DNA of 64,000 nucleotides from Pseudomonas gingeri (lineage in GTDB: Bacteria > Pseudomonadota > Gammaproteobacteria > Pseudomonadales > Pseudomonadaceae): NCBI RefSeq assembly GCF_013385425.1, contig NZ_JACAQA010000041.1, positions 95,736-159,735 on the forward strand, written 5' to 3'. Position 1 is the stretch's first letter. Each line of letters begins with the position of its first letter. Both the position numbers and the translations under genes were made by a program. Shown in pieces: positions 17,713 through 28,570 of this stretch. The notes under the pieces were generated by a model. It was not told where the DNA came from and did not search any database. It saw only the letters and a list, made by a program, of their open reading frames with translations.

Positions 17713-19737
17713 CTAGACCGGACGGCTTCCGGGTTTGATGGCGCGAGGGGCCTGCAACGCTTCTTCCGGGCTGCTGAAGTTGGCGCCTTTGGGCGGACGT
17801 GGGCCCGCGCTCGACGGACTGCCCGCCGCGGCGAAATCGGCGGCCAATTGCGGGCTGGCAAAGGTCTGCGCCTGGGTGATGGCCGGCCCATAGCTGGCGA
17901 CCATCATCGTGTCGGGATACACCGGGTTACCGGGGATCCCCTGGCGCACTTCCAGCAAACCCATGGAGCCGAAGATATCGACCATGGTCTGCATCTGGAC
18001 GGCGGTCGGGGTCTTTTTCGGATAGTTGATGTCCAGCGGTGCGTTCCAGTTGCTGCGATCGGCAAAGGCGTCGCGACGTTGCTCCGGTGCCACCGAGGGA
18101 TCGATGACCAGGGCGTAATCGGCATCGCTGAGGACCTGGTTGGGTACGCGGGCCGGCCAGAAGGTCGAGGTGAACGGGTTGTAGGCCTGGTCGTAGCCGC
18201 CACGGCAATATGCGGTGTCGGCCTGCCAGGGCAGCCCCATCCAGCGGTTCAGGTCGCCGGGGGCTTGTCCGTAAAGCGGACCGCCGACGGCCAGCGCCTG
18301 GGTCTGGTCCAGGGTCGCCCCGTAGTCGGGCTGCGGGTTGCCCGCCGCGCGTTGGCGGATGCGCCAGGGCTTGGCGTACAGCGGCAGGTGGCGCATCGGC
18401 CAGGTCAGTTCGCAGCCAGGGTGGAAGGCATCGGCCAGGCAGAAGTCGAGGGCCGCGCGGTCGAGCATCGCCGGCTGTTCGGCCAGGGGCACCGAGTCGA
18501 GGTGACCCGGCGGCGGCTCGCGGGTCCAGTCGGCTTCGAAGGTCCCGGCGGCCCAGCTGGAGAGGACCAGGTACTGGGTCTGGGTAATCGCCGAATTCTG
18601 CCGTGGGCTCTGGTTGGGCACCGAACTCATGAAGTCGCCATAGATCCATGGCCAGGGCAGAACGTTGCCATCGGTCGGTTCGGGCTGGCGGAAACTGTTG
18701 AAGATCTGCCGGCGGGTTTCGGCGAAGAGGTCATAGTTACCCGGTGCCGGTTTGCTCGCCAGCTGGGCGATAAAGGCCGGGTCTTCGAAGTTGTAGCGGC
18801 CGTGGTGGCCGAACTGGGTGGCAAAGCCCTGGTTGACCCATTGCAGGCCCGACAGGCGTTGCAGGATCGGATAGACGTCATGGCGGAACGACACCGAGGT
18901 GTTCGGCGTCAGCCAGCCGGCCTGGATAAACAGGTCGTAGGTCAGGTCATACAGGGTGCGCACGGCCTTGACCTGCGGCGCGTAGTTCGGTGGTGCGGTG
19001 ACGACCCAGGCCGACTCCACCGGGATCGAGCGCCCGCCGATGCTGACCTGGGCGCTGACCGGGCCATCGGAGGTGTCGTCGAACCAGCCGTCGGCGTTGA
19101 TGAAGCTGTTGCCGTCGGCGGGATTGAAGATCGGCGTGCCGGCGGGCGAGGCCGAGACACCGCGCCCGCCGAGGAACAGCAGCCGACCCTGGGCATCGGT
19201 GCGCAGTTCGCCGAGGTTGACCGGGGTGTCTTCGTACTGCCCGTTGAATTCGACACCGCTCTGGTTCGGCCCGCTGATGCTTTGCAGGCCGCCGTCGATG
19301 GTCAGGGCCGCGCGGGCCTTGGGGTCGGTGATCTTCGCGTTGCGCAGGGGCAGCACCACGGTGGCGGCTTCGGGGATGTCCATCGCCAGTTGCCACTGGT
19401 ACCACTGCGCCTTGCTGTTGGCGACATGGGCCGACCAGACGATATCGGCGTTTTCCACGGTCAGCTCGGCGACCACTTCTCCGGCCAGGTTGTAGCCATA
19501 CAGCCGGAACTCGGCGGCCTGGCGCTTCAGCGCCCCCTGGGCATCGCGGTAGAAGCCCAGGGGCTCGGGTCGCGGTGAGGTCACCAGGGGGCCGACAAAG
19601 TATTCCGCCTCGCTGTTGCCGACCCGCGCCACGCCGATGGCGGGGTGGATCGCGGCGCTGACGATGCGATTGTCTTTGCTGGGGGAGGAAGGGGTGTCGC
19701 CGTGGTAGTGCGTGGTATGACCGGGCGTGATAGACAT
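17713..19737 (-). CDS. LodA/GoxA-family cysteine tryptophylquinone-dependent oxidase
   Basis: 674 residues. The N terminus IVSAAIHPAIGVARVGNSEAEYFVGP is the LodA family signature. The family oxidises amino acids (lysine epsilon-oxidase, glycine oxidase) with O2, making H2O2, and its quinone forms from a Cys and a Trp of the chain. Cys511 in LPWQADTAYCRGGY is the probable cross-linked Cys; Trp527 (FWPARVPN) and Trp564 are the candidate partners, which I cannot separate. I chose the ATG at 19737 because GGAG lies seven bases before it; the TTG at 19752 is weaker. There is no clear signal peptide. Substrate unknown. Confidence 0.85.
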   Translation of the reverse strand: MSITPGHTTHYHGDTPSSPSKDNRIVSAAIHPAIGVARVGNSEAEYFVGPLVTSPRPEPLGFYRDAQGALKRQAAEFRLYGYNLAGEVVAELTVENADIVWSAHVANSKAQWYQWQLAMDIPEAATVVLPLRNAKITDPKARAALTIDGGLQSISGPNQSGVEFNGQYEDTPVNLGELRTDAQGRLLFLGGRGVSASPAGTPIFNPADGNSFINADGWFDDTSDGPVSAQVSIGGRSIPVESAWVVTAPPNYAPQVKAVRTLYDLTYDLFIQAGWLTPNTSVSFRHDVYPILQRLSGLQWVNQGFATQFGHHGRYNFEDPAFIAQLASKPAPGNYDLFAETRRQIFNSFRQPEPTDGNVLPWPWIYGDFMSSVPNQSPRQNSAITQTQYLVLSSWAAGTFEADWTREPPPGHLDSVPLAEQPAMLDRAALDFCLADAFHPGCELTWPMRHLPLYAKPWRIRQRAAGNPQPDYGATLDQTQALAVGGPLYGQAPGDLNRWMGLPWQADTAYCRGGYDQAYNPFTSTFWPARVPNQVLSDADYALVIDPSVAPEQRRDAFADRSNWNAPLDINYPKKTPTAVQMQTMVDIFGSMGLLEVRQGIPGNPVYPDTMMVASYGPAITQAQTFASPQLAADFAAAGSPSSAGPRPPKGANFSSPEEALQAPRAIKPGSRPV

Positions 19738-19959
19738 AAATGCGCTCCGCAATCCGTGCTGGGAGGACGGGCCCGACGGGCGGGCAGGGTCCCTGGGCGG
19801 GTGCCGGACATCACATTCGCAGCACCGTCCGCAGACTCTAGTAAAGGGCCCGCGGTTTGTCGAATGGCCTTTTGCTATTGCCCAGGCGGCTATCCGACGC
19901 CCTGGTTATAGAGCGCCTCGCGGGGTGTCGATCAGCTCGCCTTGGCCATGATCGGCCTA

Positions 19960-21918
19960 TTACTGTCGAGGCGAGGGGATAGGAGATATTCCTTGTTCCG
20001 CAAGCCACAGGCGGCCGGCCTCGGTTGTTCGATAGGCCTGTTGCGGGTGATTGACCACTTCGGGATGTAGGTATTCCAGAAAGCCTTCTTTGTCGCGCAG
20101 TGGGTTGATATGCCCAGTCTTCAGCGGCCCCATCTGCCTGTGTAATTGCCTGGCCAGCTGTTCGGCGCTGTGTGGCCGGATTGAGCAAAGCCAGAGGATT
20201 AAAGGCCACAGCTTTTCCTTGCGCGCTTTGGATGAGAGCGTCTTGATCGCGACCAGCAGTGTAGGGGGGAACTCGCTTGTATTCGGGGTGAGGTCACTCG
20301 TATTTGGGATCAGGTCACTCGTATTTGGGGCCAGGTCACTCGTATTTGGGACCTTAGTGGCGTCGGTTGTGACTATCGAGGTGGTTTGTCGTGCGTCGAA
20401 AGATGGAGGTGCGGGCAATTCGGCGAGTTGGTAATAGGTTGAGGGACCACCACCGCCTTTTACCAGCAGGCCGCGATCATGATGCAGCCTGCGCAACACT
20501 TGGCTGGCCGCCAGCGTGTCGAGTCCACTGATATCACGCAGGGCCGCATTATCAACCGCGCCGGTTTCCGACGCTAAAATCAGGGCCTTGGCCTCATCAT
20601 CAGTCAGGTGCAGGTGGTTGAATTGCTGAAGCCAGCGTAACTGTTCCTCACCCAGCAATTGGTGGAGCAGGTAGTGAGCGGTGAACTGGTTTTCCAGTTG
20701 ATGGCTGCTGAACACCGGGGCTGTCAATCCCAACTCCTGAAGCAAGCGGCGCATGGTGCGGATACCGGTGCCTTTGGTTTCGGCGAAATCCAAGTCATAG
20801 AGCACACTGGCAATGACCGGATTGCGCAATAGCGAGCCCATTTCTCCGAGCATCGTCGTGGGTTTGAGTGAGTAGCCCGCGTTGCGGATTTCCAGTCGGT
20901 TGCTGTAACGCACCACGAGTGTTGGTTGGTTGATCTGATAGTCCCTGTGCATGAGCGCATTCACAACCGCCTCGCGAATCACTTTCTGAGGCAACAGCGG
21001 TTGATCGGAACGTTGTGTTTCTCCCTCACGCAAACGAAAGTGCCGGGGTATGTCATCAAGAATCGTGGCCTCCAGTCGTGCTATCAGTCGAATCAATGGT
21101 TCGCGGAAATCCAGGGTGGTCGCAAAACGTTGTGTCGGATCTTGCACCCATTGCACACCCTGGATTCGCACATAATCCACGCGCACGGCTGGCAATAGAC
21201 GACGAAGAGCCAGAGACTTGCCTAGCAATAGAAGTCCTGCAACGTTAGGGCGTAGGCGCCCGTTGGTTTCCTTGACGAGATTGAGTGCGCGCAGCATTTC
21301 CTCGTCGTTAGCCAGCAACTCCTCTGCCTGCGGACGCACCCTTGCGCGTAGCTGGCGATACAGAGAAATGGTGCCAGAATCCAGGTCCTCCCACTCGGCA
21401 TCCGGGAGAACGACCTGCTCGAAACTCAGTCCTGACTTAGCCAGTAACAGAGGCTCAAGCTCTTGCTGGGAACATTCGTAATCACCATTGAGACCGCGTC
21501 GCCAGACGCCAGTCTTACGTTTGTTTTTGCTGTCGAATTTACCCTTGAACACACAAGGCTTTGCCGCTGCGTCCAGCTCGGGTACATAAACGGCGATGAT
21601 CCGTTTGTCTTCCAGCACTACGGCTTCGCATTGCACCGGAATGGGCGTTTCGAATTGCTCACGGCAATTGACCTGAATGTCATTCAGCAGCTTGTCGATG
21701 TCTGTTACGCCATCGAGCCAGAACTTATCGTGAAACTCGTCCGGCTCGCACACGCCCAGCAGTAGATACCCGCCACCCAACCCTGGTTCATTGGCGAAGG
21801 CACAGAGGGTCTGCATGATTGAGCTGCCAACTTGTCCGGCACGTTTCGCCTCGATGCGCGGGTGCTCATCGAGTAGACGAAGTTCATCAAAAAGAGACTC
21901 GACCGATTGCATCAGCAC
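19960..21918 (-). CDS. AlbA_2/Schlafen-type ATP-binding protein (COG2865-like)
   Basis: 652 residues. Residues ~15-130 form an AlbA_2 (Schlafen AAA_4-type) domain with HPRIEAKRAGQVGSSIMQTLCAFANEPGLGGGYLLLG. Residues ~310-430 resemble the GHKL-type C-terminal ATPase region of the same family (VIREAVVNALMHRDYQINQPT, then LEIRNAGYSL). Winged-helix-like segments follow. A seven-residue repeat PNTSDLx stands near residue 530. The GTG at 21918 sits six bases from GGAGGTGAT; an ATG at 21912 is also in frame. The usual annotation is transcriptional regulator; some relatives lie in defence loci, but nothing here proves that role. Confidence 0.78.
   Translation of the reverse strand: MLMQSVESLFDELRLLDEHPRIEAKRAGQVGSSIMQTLCAFANEPGLGGGYLLLGVCEPDEFHDKFWLDGVTDIDKLLNDIQVNCREQFETPIPVQCEAVVLEDKRIIAVYVPELDAAAKPCVFKGKFDSKNKRKTGVWRRGLNGDYECSQQELEPLLLAKSGLSFEQVVLPDAEWEDLDSGTISLYRQLRARVRPQAEELLANDEEMLRALNLVKETNGRLRPNVAGLLLLGKSLALRRLLPAVRVDYVRIQGVQWVQDPTQRFATTLDFREPLIRLIARLEATILDDIPRHFRLREGETQRSDQPLLPQKVIREAVVNALMHRDYQINQPTLVVRYSNRLEIRNAGYSLKPTTMLGEMGSLLRNPVIASVLYDLDFAETKGTGIRTMRRLLQELGLTAPVFSSHQLENQFTAHYLLHQLLGEEQLRWLQQFNHLHLTDDEAKALILASETGAVDNAALRDISGLDTLAASQVLRRLHHDRGLLVKGGGGPSTYYQLAELPAPPSFDARQTTSIVTTDATKVPNTSDLAPNTSDLIPNTSDLTPNTSEFPPTLLVAIKTLSSKARKEKLWPLILWLCSIRPHSAEQLARQLHRQMGPLKTGHINPLRDKEGFLEYLHPEVVNHPQQAYRTTEAGRLWLAEQGISPIPSPRQ
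20271..20353. repeat. 21-bp tandem repeat, about four copies, inside the AlbA_2 gene
   Basis: The unit ACTCGTATTTGGGNNCAGGTC recurs four times, the first copy diverged. Each unit encodes seven residues (D-L-x-P-N-T-S), so copy-number changes keep the reading frame and alter only the length of a linker between the ATPase region and the C-terminal domain. Confidence 0.85.
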
Positions 21919-22113
21919 AGATCACCTCCACCCCGTGTACCCGCGCAGGTTGGCGGCGCTGAGGCATGGGCTTTGGGGCTGATCATTCACCAACAGGTTC
22001 AAAAGGTGGATGCAGAAAGAGCTCTTTTACTTGCCTGAATTTTCCTGGAAGTCCGCAGCCCGTTGCTTCTGCCATTTGGCAGGGCGCCGTTGCAGCGCCC
22101 CGCCATTCGCTGA

Positions 22114-24458
<2,345 letters not shown>

Positions 24459-24462
<4 letters not shown>

Positions 24463-25298
24463 GCGGGTTTCTCCATCGCAGGGCTGTAGACCCGCGGCGC
24501 ATTCTTTTGCGGCAGGTGGATGAGATTGAGGTTGTGCCGGCGCGCCCACTGCAGGGCCAGGCCGGTAGGCGACGACAGGCTGACCAGGGTTTGGATGCCG
24601 GCGCGCAGGACTTTCTGGATCAGTTCGAGGCTGCAACGGCTGGTGACAATGGCCAGGCCGCCAGCGGTCGGGATGTTTTGCCGGATCAGCGCGCCGATCA
24701 GCTTGTCCAGGGCGTTGTGTCGGCCGATGTCTTCACGGCCCAGCAGCAATTGGCCCTGGTCGTTCATGAACAGGGCGGCATGCACGGCCCCGGAATATTG
24801 CCCCAGGGGCTGGAAGGCGCCGATGCGTTGGCGCAGGCCGTCGAGCCAGGCGGCCGGCGGCAAAGGCGCGCCGGGCAGCATCTGGAGTTCGGGCAGTGCC
24901 TGTTCCAGCGCTTCCACGCCGCACAGGCCGCAGCCACTGGTGCCGGCCAGCTGGCGGCGTTGCTGCTTGAGGTTCCAGAACGCGCGACTGGCGATTTCCA
25001 CCTGGGCGTACTGGGCCGAGCCGCTGCCGCTGAGTTTCAGGTCGTAGATTTCAGAGGCGTCGGCAATGATGCCGCTGCCGATGCTGAAGCCGACGATAAA
25101 GTCTTCGAGGTCCGTGGGGGTGACCAGCATGACCGCCTGGCTGATGCCGTTGTAGGCAATCGCCAGGGCCACTTCTTCGGCAAGGGCCGTCTCAGCGGTT
25201 TCGCTGCGATCGAGGTCGCTGTACTGGTAGCTCTGGCTGGCGGCGGGCACGGCTGTCGAGGCGGCAGGGAGCGCGCAGGTGGGATCCTTGGCGTTCAT
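24459..25298 (-). CDS. fdhD: FdhD, formate dehydrogenase accessory sulfurtransferase
   Basis: 279 residues. The conserved C-x-x-C loop appears as GTSGCGLCGVEAL; these Cys residues carry sulfur from IscS to the molybdenum cofactor of formate dehydrogenases. Further family motifs are REDIGRHNALDKLIG and VTSRCSLELIQK. It overlaps the downstream molybdoenzyme gene by four bases, so the chaperone and its client are made together. Confidence 0.93.
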
Positions 25299-25330
25299 GG
25301 GGGCATTACCGGCGGAATATCCAGTGTCAA

Positions 25331-25361
25331 GATTAGGCGCGACAAAGGGTCGCGTCTAATC
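25331..25361. promoter_or_regulatory. 13-bp inverted repeat upstream of fdhD
   Basis: GATTAGGCGCGAC and GTCGCGTCTAATC are inverted copies with one mismatch around a five-base centre. It lies 33 bp before the fdhD start and after the LysR remnant on the same strand. It could be an operator or a hairpin; there is no T-run to make it a clear terminator. Confidence 0.4.
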
Positions 25362-25393
25362 GCTAGTACTGATCTGCCGATAGAGCCCGTCGA

Positions 25394-25789
25394 TCAAGCC
25401 TTGTTCGATGATCGTTGGTGGAGGGCGAAACAGGCTTCCGCCAAGGCCGAGCGTGGTGCTCCCCGGCGCATGATCAGGCCGAGGCGTGCCAGGGTCCGGG
25501 CTTCGGCGATGGGTTGCAGGCGCAGGGTACCGACCAGATTGCCGCGACAGGCGGCGGCTTCGGCCTGCAGGCCGTCGTAGGCCGCCAGCACGGTACGAGC
25601 CCAGGCCAGGACCCGTTCGCCAGGGGCGGTGAAACCTTCGAAACGCTGGCCGCGGTTGACCAGTTGCAGGTCGAGTTCTTCTTCCAGGCTGCGCAGGCGC
25701 ATGGACAGCGTCGGCTGAGTGATGTGGCAGTGGCTGAAGTGTCGGGTCTCGTCCAGGGCAATCAGGAATTTCAGCTGTTTGATGTCCAT
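25394..25789 (-). pseudogene. LysR-family regulator remnant with internal deletions
   Basis: 131 residues where the family has about 300. It begins as a normal LysR protein (MDIKQLKFLIALDETRHF) but four residues of the first HTH helices are missing before CHITQPTLSMRLRSLEEELDL. After LVGTLRL (near 25520) it jumps straight to the C-terminal tail of such proteins (EARTLARLGLIMRRGAPRSALAEACFAL). The whole effector domain, about 165 residues, is therefore gone without breaking the frame. Its place beside fdhD suggests it once regulated formate dehydrogenase genes. It is probably non-functional. Confidence 0.72.
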
Positions 25790-25845
25790 CGTCGCTCCGC
25801 GGGCTGTACAGCCGGGGATTCTAGCGCGCCTGGCTTCGAACTTGC

Positions 25846-26511
25846 TTATTCCAGGCCTTCGATCAAGGTCCGGTAATCACCTACGGCGTTGAATTCCTCG
25901 GTGTCCTTGGGGCCCTTACGGCTGTCCGGCTCGCTGACCGCGAGCAAGTGCGCCACGCCGAAGCGCCGGGCGCTGCGCAGGATCGGCAAGGTGTCGTCGA
26001 TAAACAGGCTGCGGGCCGGGTCGAAGTCGATATCGGCCTGCAAGGCGTCCCAGAACTGCGGGTCTTCCTTGGCGAAACCGTAGTCATGGGAACTGATCAA
26101 ACGCTCGAAATACGGCGCCAGTTCGATGCGCTCCAGCTTCAATGACAAGGAATCGCGGTGGGCGTTGGTAATCAGGATGACCCGCTTGCCAGCCCGACGG
26201 ATGGCTGCCAGGAAGGTATCGGCATCCGGGCGCAGCGCAATCAGATGGGCCGTCTCCAGCTTCAACTCACGCACCGGCAGCTTCAACTCGGCGCTCCAGA
26301 AGTCCAGGCAGTACCACTTCAACTGGCCGGCATGGTCCCTGAACAACGGCGTCAGCTCCTGCTCGGCCCGTTCCCGGCTGACACCATGCAGATCGGCATA
26401 CCGCTGGGGCAGGTGCTCCATCCAGAAATGGTTGTCGTAGTGCAGGTCCAGCAGGGTGCCGTCCATATCCAGCAGAACGGTGTCGATGTCGCGCCAGGGC
26501 AATGAGGGCAT
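25846..26511 (-). CDS. yrfG: GMP/IMP nucleotidase, HAD superfamily (YrfG-like)
   Basis: 221 residues. HAD motif I is VLLDMDGTLLDLHYDNHFW, motif II LITNAHRD, motif III Lys in AKEDPQFW, motif IV FIDDTLPI. The DLHYDNHFW extension and overall length match YrfG, which dephosphorylates purine mononucleotides. The ATG at 26511 is chosen because the N terminus then reads MPSLPWRDIDTVLLDMDG. It is divergent from nudE, with about 90 bp of shared upstream sequence. Confidence 0.87.
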   Translation of the reverse strand: MPSLPWRDIDTVLLDMDGTLLDLHYDNHFWMEHLPQRYADLHGVSRERAEQELTPLFRDHAGQLKWYCLDFWSAELKLPVRELKLETAHLIALRPDADTFLAAIRRAGKRVILITNAHRDSLSLKLERIELAPYFERLISSHDYGFAKEDPQFWDALQADIDFDPARSLFIDDTLPILRSARRFGVAHLLAVSEPDSRKGPKDTEEFNAVGDYRTLIEGLE

Positions 26512-26600
26512 GGGAAACTTCTCGAACGGTAAAGGATATCCGACACAGACAATCGGAAAAGCCACGGTATAGTAACCCGTTCACGCCCAGGAGCCGCCCC

Positions 26601-27167
26601 ATGCGCCAGAAACCCACCGTCCTCGCCCGCGAAATCATCGCCAGCAGCCGTTTGTTCCGTGTCGAAGAAGTGCAACTGCGCTTTTCCAATGGCGTTGAGC
26701 GGACCTATGAGCGCCTGGTCGGCCGAGGCGCCGGTTACGGGGCGGTGATGATCGTGGCGATGATCGATGCCGAGCATGCCCTGCTGGTGGAGGAGTATTG
26801 CGGCGGCACCGACGAGTACGAGCTGTCCCTGCCCAAGGGCCTGATCGAGCCGGGCGAGGACGTGCTGGCGGCGGCCGAGCGTGAACTCAAGGAAGAAGCC
26901 GGTTATGGCGCGCGGCAACTGGAGCACCTGACCGAGCTGTCCTTGTCGCCCGGTTATATGAGCCAGAAGATCCAGGTGGTCCTGGCCACCGACCTGTATG
27001 AAGAGCGCCTGGAAGGCGACGAGCCGGAGCCGATGCGGGTCGAGCGCGTCAATCTGCGTGAGTTGTCCGCCCTGGTGCAGAACCCGCAGTTCAGCGAGGG
27101 GCGGGCCCTGGCGGCGTTGTACCTGGCGCGAGACCTGTTGACCCAGCGTGGAGTTTTTCAATCGTGA
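26601..27167 (+). CDS. nudE: NudE, ADP compounds hydrolase (Nudix)
   Basis: 188 residues. The Nudix box GLIEPGEDVLAAAERELKEEAGY fits G-x5-E-x7-REU-x-EE-x-G-U exactly. NudE cleaves ADP-ribose, NADH and Ap3A-type compounds. The start at 26601 has AGGAG eight bases upstream; in-frame codons further upstream run into the divergent gene's leader. Its stop overlaps the cysQ start (GTGA), a pairing common in proteobacteria. Confidence 0.93.
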   Translation: MRQKPTVLAREIIASSRLFRVEEVQLRFSNGVERTYERLVGRGAGYGAVMIVAMIDAEHALLVEEYCGGTDEYELSLPKGLIEPGEDVLAAAERELKEEAGYGARQLEHLTELSLSPGYMSQKIQVVLATDLYEERLEGDEPEPMRVERVNLRELSALVQNPQFSEGRALAALYLARDLLTQRGVFQS

Positions 27168-28006
27168 GTGAGTTTTTTTCGAATCTGCCGCACCCCTACC
27201 TGGCCCCGGTGATCGACCTGGCGCGCCGCGCCGGCGAGGTGATCCTGCCGTTCTGGCGGGCGAATGTGCAGGTCATGGACAAGGCCGATGCCTCGCCGGT
27301 GACCGCCGCCGATATCGCTGCCCATCACCTGATTCTCGATGGGTTGACGGCGCTGGACCCAAGCATCCCGGTGCTGTCCGAAGAGGACGCCGATATCGCC
27401 CTGGCCGTACGGGCCGGCTGGCAGCGCTGGTGGCTGGTGGACCCGTTGGACGGCACCAAGGAGTTTATCGCCGGTAGCGAAGAGTTCACGGTGAACATTG
27501 CCCTGATCGAGCAGGGCCGGGTGGTGTTTGGCGTGGTGTCGATGCCGACCAATGGTCGCTGCTATTTCGGCGGTGCCGGCCTGGGCGCCTGGCGTGCGGA
27601 CGCCGACGCGGCGCCGCTGCCGATCCGGGTACGTGACGTGCCGGCGGCGGGCGAGGCGTTTACCGTGGTTGCCAGTCGCCGGCATTCGAGCCCGGAGCAG
27701 GAAAAATTGTTGGCGGGGCTGAGCAGTAGCTTGGGGGAACTGGCGTTGGCGAATATCGGCAGTTCGTTGAAGTTCTGCCTGCTGGCTGAAGGCGCGGCGG
27801 ACTTTTATCCGCGCCTGGCGCCGACTTCGCAGTGGGATACGGCGGCGGCCCAGGGCGTGCTGGAAGGCGCGGGCGGCGAGGTGCTGGAGTTGAGCGGCGA
27901 ACGCTTCAGCTATCCGCCGCGCGAATCATTGCTCAATCCGTTTTTCCTGGCGTTGCCGGCCAAGGCGCAGTGGCGTGGGCAGTTGCCGGACTTGTTGCGT
28001 AGCTGA
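27164..28006 (+). CDS. cysQ: CysQ, 3'(2'),5'-bisphosphate nucleotidase
   Basis: 280 residues of the inositol monophosphatase fold. The metal-binding motif is WLVDPLDGTKEFI, preceded by LSEEDAD and followed by SQWDTAAAQGVLEGAGG. It turns 3'-phosphoadenosine 5'-phosphate into AMP, clearing a by-product of sulfate assimilation. It begins with GTG at 27164, overlapping nudE by four bases. Confidence 0.93.
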   Translation: MSEFFSNLPHPYLAPVIDLARRAGEVILPFWRANVQVMDKADASPVTAADIAAHHLILDGLTALDPSIPVLSEEDADIALAVRAGWQRWWLVDPLDGTKEFIAGSEEFTVNIALIEQGRVVFGVVSMPTNGRCYFGGAGLGAWRADADAAPLPIRVRDVPAAGEAFTVVASRRHSSPEQEKLLAGLSSSLGELALANIGSSLKFCLLAEGAADFYPRLAPTSQWDTAAAQGVLEGAGGEVLELSGERFSYPPRESLLNPFFLALPAKAQWRGQLPDLLRS

Positions 28007-28020
28007 AAGCAGCGCCGAAC

Positions 28021-28053
28021 CCTGTGGGAGCAGGCTTGCCCGCGAAGAGGCCT
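28021..28053. repeat. single REP palindrome
   Basis: GTGGGAGCAGGCTTGCCCGC and the following GAAGAGG tail match the common Pseudomonas REP consensus. It lies between the convergent ends of cysQ and a thioesterase gene, the usual place, and may act as a bidirectional transcription or mRNA-stability element. Confidence 0.8.
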
Positions 28054-28092
28054 CGCAGCCTTGCGCCGTCTACACGGACACCGCCGCACTCC

Positions 28093-28548
28093 TCAGCGGT
28101 GCAGCACGTACTGCCCGCTGAAGCGCACCGCCGCGTCCTCACTGCCCTCATTCACCACCCGCGTCTCAAGCGTCAACCGCGCCCGTCCATACCGCTGGTA
28201 GGTTGCGAGGAATTTCTTCCAGACCTTTTCCTGCGGCGCATCACAGATCGCCTGGGCATCCCCCGTCACCGGCAGTGGATAACCGATCTGCCCCTCCTGG
28301 ATCACGATATGCCCATCCTCGATGCCGGCCTCGCGCAGGCTCAGGTGCAACCAGCCCCAGCCGGCCAGCACCGCGCCGCAATAGAGACTGCCGCCGAACA
28401 TGGTGCTCTTGTGGTTGACGTTGGGTTCCAGCGGCAGGTGCAGGCGCAACTGCCCGGCCTGCCAATCCAGGACCTTCAGCTTCATGTCGCGGGTAAGCGG
28501 AATATCGTGATGGAGAACGGATTCCAGGTAACGACTGTCGCGGTTCAT
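28093..28548 (-). CDS. YiiD C-terminal-domain thioesterase
   Basis: 151 residues of the hotdog-like YiiD_C family: LPLEPNVNHKSTMFGGSLYCGAVLAGWGWLHL is the signature helix region, and the C-terminal strand reads TLETRVVN. It is predicted to cleave a thioester; the substrate is unknown. It lies 22 bp upstream of dctD on the same strand, without other obvious connection. Confidence 0.82.
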   Translation of the reverse strand: MNRDSRYLESVLHHDIPLTRDMKLKVLDWQAGQLRLHLPLEPNVNHKSTMFGGSLYCGAVLAGWGWLHLSLREAGIEDGHIVIQEGQIGYPLPVTGDAQAICDAPQEKVWKKFLATYQRYGRARLTLETRVVNEGSEDAAVRFSGQYVLHR

Positions 28549-28570
28549 GCACTGACCTCTTGGCGGTGAT

